A DNA stretch of 64,000 nucleotides from Paragyromitra xinjiangensis. Its lineage: Eukaryota; Ascomycota; Pezizomycetes; Pezizales; Discinaceae. The notes beneath the pieces were generated by a model that was not told where the DNA came from, searched no databases, and saw nothing but the letters and a program-made list of their open reading frames with translations. The stretch covers positions 1 through 64,000 of the forward strand of contig JBCAMK010000010.1 of NCBI GenBank assembly GCA_038503065.1, in the 5' to 3' direction. The position numbers and the translations under genes were made by a program. Shown here in pieces: positions 59,776 through 64,000 of this stretch; position 1 is the first letter of the stretch; each line of letters starts with the position of its first letter.

Positions 59776-59933
59776 TGTTGTAATATTGGGGCACGTAGGG
59801 GGGAATAGAAGACTCGATTGCTTGCTTGCTAGGTGGGCATACTACCCTTATCTAAATAGCTCTCTCGGGTGCCCATCTCTCAATCATTTCCGACTCCGAA
59901 GGCCAAACCCCGTATTAGGAAGCATCTCCAACA
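59776..59933 (-). mobile_element. Solo LTR, copy 3 (158 bp, inverted, with internal deletion)
   Basis: Reverse-oriented relative of 11368-11552. It lacks the internal ACTCGGG tandem, so is about 30 bases shorter. Ends TGTTG...CAACA are kept. Flanks CCACT/CCACC are a target duplication with one change. Confidence 0.72.
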
Positions 59934-60554
59934 CCACCGTACCGCAAGAATACCATACGTATATTCATACCCATACCTTGGTAGCAGCCATATATGAAGG
60001 GAAAATAAGAAACTAAAACTAAGACCTCTTGAAGAGGACTATCCACCCTTTCATCTTTGTACACCCGAAGGTTTATCACCGTCCCTTCCACTCCAAATGC
60101 CTTACCAGCAGGTGTATTACACCAAAGTTGCTTCAACACTGTACATGGTTCTAACCGTTAGTTTTCCCATGATAAATCGAATGACTCGTGACCAGAGGAA
60201 ATACGCACTGCCCAGAGAGGATTCTGCACTAGAACCCATCACGCTCATCGTTTAAATACTTCCATCCGTAGTGTATCAGCTCTAGTTCTATGCCCACCTA
60301 TCATATATGAAGCATGGTTTTCACATTCTAAAGTTCTAGGTTGAACATCACAATATGCTCGAGAACGTAGCCTGATAGGAAGAACCTGTTGCCTTTGTAT
60401 CTTTAGTTTCTAGGGCAACCTTTGAATTGAAATTAGAATAATATAAATATATCACCGCTACGTATACCATAAACCACAATCCCAACTGCTTTCGCACAGC
60501 GATACCCAACTCTAAGGCTCGACCTCTACCACACACATATCCCAATCCTCTATT

Positions 60555-60854
60555 ATGGCCGTAACTCCAAAAACCACGCACAGCGCAGAAGACGAAGCAT
60601 GGCTTCAGAGCCAAGACCTGATAGATTTCTGGTCTCGGTTTTACGCTGAACGTGCTACTGTTAAGCGTGTTGCCGCTGGGCTCGCCCAGGGCCCACTGGT
60701 GGAGGAGCAGCCAACACCATTCATACAGGTCCGTAACGGGAAGATATTTGAGGAGTGGTTGGCTCTTGAACAAGCCAGGGAGGCGGCTACAGGCCCTAGA
60801 CCCACACACCAACCCGATGCTAACAGGCCCGGCGGAAGCGAGTCGGGGAGTTAA
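60555..60854 (+). CDS. Small hypothetical protein (99 aa)
   Basis: Single frame from MAVTPKTTHSAEDEAW. Composition is protein-like, with DLIDFWSRFYAERATVKR and IFEEWLALEQAREAAT forming plausible helices and a polar tail. ATG context (ATTATGG) is acceptable. No domain or signal peptide. It may be a real small gene or a chance frame. Confidence 0.4.
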   Translation: MAVTPKTTHSAEDEAWLQSQDLIDFWSRFYAERATVKRVAAGLAQGPLVEEQPTPFIQVRNGKIFEEWLALEQAREAATGPRPTHQPDANRPGGSESGS

Positions 60855-61613
60855 TGTGCTACTATGGGTAGATAGAGAGAGTAAGTACGATTAGAGGGGA
60901 GGAAGGAAGGTAACGATAGTAAAAGATAGATCTCGTTACTTAGGAATTTCTTTGGTTTATCGTGGAGTTCCTCTGGCCTATCGTGTCTAGATGTTCTGTC
61001 AGCCCTGCACGGCACCCGTTTCCTTTGTTAATTCCCCTGGTTGATGCCTGGACGCTATTGTTAGTCACTGTATGTTTAATTAATCTAATTTTTGAAACGC
61101 GGCGACATCCACGAATGTGCTTTATGCGAACATAGTCTGTCATTTCGAACCTTTGGTTATGTTCTCGGGGTGAAGGTGCGTGTAGTTATGGCTTGATGAA
61201 ATAAGCTTCAGTGGTGGAGACTTCTGTAGTAACTGCCCGAAGGCGCTACTACAAAATAGTCCCTAACCGCGGACCATGTATCAAACACTTCCTAAACGTT
61301 ACTGGGCCAGCTCTCTCGGGTCATCTGAGTCGTGAAGGTATTTTACAGTACAAGCAATAGCTAACTTGAAGTATATGTTGGTACAAGAACGCAAATCATT
61401 TAGAAAAGGCAAAGGAATATGAAGGAAGAAAAAGCAGGGACTACAACAGAAGGATAATCGACCATAAAACCCAGTAAAAGACAACTACGATTAAAAGATT
61501 CTATCATCCGGTTCCTTCTGGCCCTTAAATTTTCGCCCCCATCACCAGTAAAGCATTCTAATATCCAGCACAAAGATACTCTCCACCCTGTTTGTAGCCC
61601 CATCTCCAATACC
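60855..61613. other. No gene recognised
   Basis: Intergenic; the part nearest 61613 is probably the sap18 3' end. Confidence 0.4.
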
Positions 61614-62413
61614 CTAGTCTCTGTATCTCCTCCCACCACCTCCACTTCCCCTCCTACCATATCCCCCACCGCCTCCACTCCCACCTCTAGTACTCCCCGC
61701 ATCTCTCCCGCTGCTCCCCCCTCCAACCGGTACATTATCCTCAACCCTTTCCCCCCTCCTCCACTCCCCCTGTGGGACCCCCACACCCCCCCTCGCACCA
61801 CCCCTGACCCTAAACCCACCGAACCCATTCTCCCTCGGTCCCCCTAACACGCCCCCTCTCCCACCTCCAAACCCACTACTACCACCACTACCACCGCTCC
61901 TCCCCCCACCAGTCGCACCAACACCACCGTGTCCCTCCGGATACACAGCTACATCGATCCAATCACCAACCACGAACGCGACCTCAGAGAGCGTCTTCTT
62001 CCCAACATTGTCGAGAGCGGCATCACCGTTAGGGACCACTGCACCGAGGTCTTTGGACGTGTATCGTGCTGCACCGTAACGGGTGTCGGCGAAGATGAGA
62101 CGGAAACCGCAGCGTGAGCGTGGGGGACAGATGGTGGGGAGGGCGGCGGAGAGGAGCATCGAGAGCTCGGTGAGGGTGCAGTCGCGCCAGGTGTAGATGG
62201 TTACATAGTCGTGAGGCTGGGTGTGAGCACGGAAGTCGTCGAGGCTGGAGGTGTTAGTGAGCAGCTGTGAGGCTTAGGGGAAAGAAGGAAGGGGAAGGAG
62301 AGCTACCGGTGGAATCCGCCTTGTCTGTAAAAGAGCTTCAGCAAGAACGGAGTGGTAGTTTTGCGGTCAACCTTGACCGGGGTCACCGCGGTGACAGCGC
62401 CAGTTGTGGACAT
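61614..62413 (-). CDS. sap18: Sin3-associated polypeptide SAP18
   Basis: Model complement(join(61614..62244, 62307..62413)), 245 aa. Exon 1 (MSTTGAVTAVTPVKVDR, ending LKLFYRQGGFHR) joins exon 2 at RLDDFRAHTQP. The SAP18 ubiquitin-like fold spans residues ~20-145 (DYVTIYTWRDCTLTELSMLL, CGFRLIFADTRYG). The C-terminal ~90 residues are glycine/arginine-rich with RGG-type repeats, ending GGGGRRYRD, suited to RNA binding. SAP18 links to the Sin3 histone deacetylase and, in animals, to the ASAP splicing complex. The G/R-rich DNA of the tail explains the long unrelated frames on the opposite strand. Confidence 0.9.
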
Positions 62414-62908
62414 TGGACAGAGCTTTAAGGATTACTTCTTTAGGTTCTCTGGACGGGATTGTTGAGGTTGGAATTGCCTGTATGATAGGTGATGGAGATG
62501 AATGTGAGGTGTTGAGGTTTCGCGACGAGATTGACGAGATGGAAACGCGACCAATCTTATCTTATCTGATCAAAGTGCTGTTCGTGATGCCAGCTATGCC
62601 GGAACAAGAATTTGCTGTTTTGGTTTTCGTTTGGATGCTATACTCTCTCTGAATATGACTTCTAGGTTTTATTTTGAAAGGAATGGAAGTCTTAACCGCC
62701 TGCTTTGTCCTCACTCGTTCCAGTTTGATCGCAGAAAACATGATATTTTGTACAGTATCTAGACTGATCCTACAATCCCACAACAGCTCCATTCCCTCTA
62801 TTACGCCTCTTGGTTTCATTGTTCATACGATATCATATATCCACACGCCAAGCCCATCCATATTATCATCCAGAAAACACCCATCCTTCCCTTTCTCTCT
62901 ATCGCGCC

Positions 62909-63301
62909 TCACACCCGTAACAGCCCAAAGAACAACGTCCACGTCAAAATAAAGCCTGCCAAACTCCCTCCACTCAAGACTTCAGTTGTCCAAACTTCGC
63001 TTGCACTTCTGAAATACCGTGATGGCTTCCCGTCTGTGGTCAGGAACACTATCAACACGCTAACGAGACATGATCCGACCAGGTAGAAGATGAAGCCCGA
63101 GTACGATTCAAGGCCGAGGATGCCCGCAGCAACACCGAAGAGGGAGCACGTTACGGAGCGGATGTCGGTGATTGTCTAGACATGGGTTAGAAGGAGAAGC
63201 TATGAATGGGTCAGGGGAGAGGCTACCTTGGTGTTGTGCGCCACATTCTCAGGGACGACGGGGTTGAGGAGGAGTTCACGTTCTTCGGTAGCGGAGGTCA
63301 T
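62909..63301 (-). CDS. emc6: ER membrane protein complex subunit 6
   Basis: Model complement(join(62909..63175, 63227..63301)), 113 aa, one intron (GTAGCC, GTCTAG). Starts MTSATEERELLLNPVVP. The junction reads NVAHNTK/TITDIRSVTC, the most conserved part of EMC6. Hydrophobic segments follow (LFGVAAGILGLESYSGFIFY, LVGSCLVSVLIVFL and, near the end, SLAGFILTWTLFFGLLRV), consistent with the family's membrane hairpin plus third segment. EMC inserts tail-anchored and multipass proteins into the ER membrane. Length matches the family. The start at 63301 is chosen over an upstream in-frame methionine because the extension is not family-like. Confidence 0.9.
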
Positions 63302-64000
63302 GATGATGGATGATATTGGGAGGTGGTTCTTGGGTGCTGCTGTTTCGTGGTGTTCGGTGTTCGAAGCTCTCTGGATAGTTCCCAGCAGAACCGCGCTGAA
63401 TGCCAAGCCAGTTGAGATCTGTCATCCATTAAGTAAGACAATATTACTAGTACTGCAGCTGTACTACAGTAAAGCCCTACACATTTACCCCAGCACCTAC
63501 AACCGGGGCCCAATACCCCTAAATCTCTTGGGAATATTAAGTTTATGCCCACTATCTAAGCTAAATCGTACTAGCATTTATCGTAGATGATCTAGGCTAG
63601 AAATCCTTTATTAGAGCCATCATAGTGCGGGCAGCTGCAAGGAGAGGGTTAGAGCGCAACATGACCTTAATTCACAAGAAAGGACCTCCTTCCACAACTT
63701 CGTGTTACTTTCCCGTAGTGAAAAAACCGCAGCTTTCATAGTAGTATCGTGATTATGTAGCACAAGGAGCAAGGGTACCCTAGTTGTTACCCTGACCAAG
63801 CACTTGCTACACCACTCTCTAAGACGTAACAAAACCTCAGTCTTCACTCCATGCTACGACAATAAAATAAATTCACTTTATTTTTTTATCTTGAATGTAA
63901 AAACTTTCAAGAGCTCTTTTCGACACGTATCTCCTAAGAATAGCTGACAAAATAATGAATGTTCCTATCCCCCGACGTAACACAACTTGAACAAGATCCC
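63302..64000. other. No gene recognised
   Basis: Upstream of emc6 and to the window edge; nothing supported. Confidence 0.4.

Noticed and set aside
60840..62120. Long C-rich plus-strand and alternative minus-strand frames over sap18
   Set aside because: Produced by the glycine/arginine-rich low-complexity tail; SAP18 explains the conserved part.

Overview
This window looks like a gene-sparse, repeat-containing stretch of a filamentous ascomycete genome (Pezizomycotina, perhaps Leotiomycetes, though I cannot fix the species from the sequence). Introns are mostly 45-75 bases with GTATGT/GTAAGT-type donors and CTAAC/CTGAC-type branch sites. Housekeeping genes read as orthologs of fungal prp18, gcs1, sap18, emc6 and spc3, and three genes resemble fungal STAND/NLR-type proteins. 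All gene models were spliced by eye. Each multi-exon model given with coordinates keeps one open frame across its junctions, but none has transcript support.

Layout. 0-2 kb: the 3' part of an interrupted element, with a direct repeat enclosing a ~42-base minisatellite. 3.5-6.2 kb: an intact single-exon gene of the domesticated cellular reverse transcriptase (rvt) class. 9.8-10.3 kb: a small three-exon gene for a secreted, eight-cysteine protein. 12-14.7 kb: an 860-aa protein with a fungal STAND-type N-terminal domain but no recognisable NACHT. 15.5-17.9 kb: an apparently complete pogo/Fot-like DNA transposon with perfect terminal inverted repeats, TA target duplication and an uninterrupted three-exon transposase. 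18.9-22.0 kb: a divergent pair, a NYN-domain nuclease-like gene and an R3H-domain gene.

23-41 kb is the most unusual part. Eight divergent copies of a small three-exon gene of no family I recognise, all on the minus strand, lie in two groups (five at 23.2-28.4 kb, three at 38.0-41.0 kb). Between the groups lies a 1748-aa NLR with an alpha/beta-hydrolase-like N-terminus, an NB-ARC and about 18 tetratricopeptide repeats. Its would-be nucleophile serine is an aspartate. A tRNA-Glu(CTC) gene and a 214-bp MITE are beside it.

41.6-64 kb: spc3, a broken gene with two in-frame TAG codons, a solo LTR with target duplication, a 1404-aa NACHT-ankyrin-SPRY NLR, and an unrecognised 458-aa gene whose promoter region is duplicated downstream. 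Next comes a conventional block: prp18 and gcs1 share a divergent promoter, and sap18 and emc6 follow. The accessory genes suggest self/non-self recognition (three NLR-type loci), and the transposon, LTRs and foldbacks mark a dynamic region next to a stable housekeeping block.
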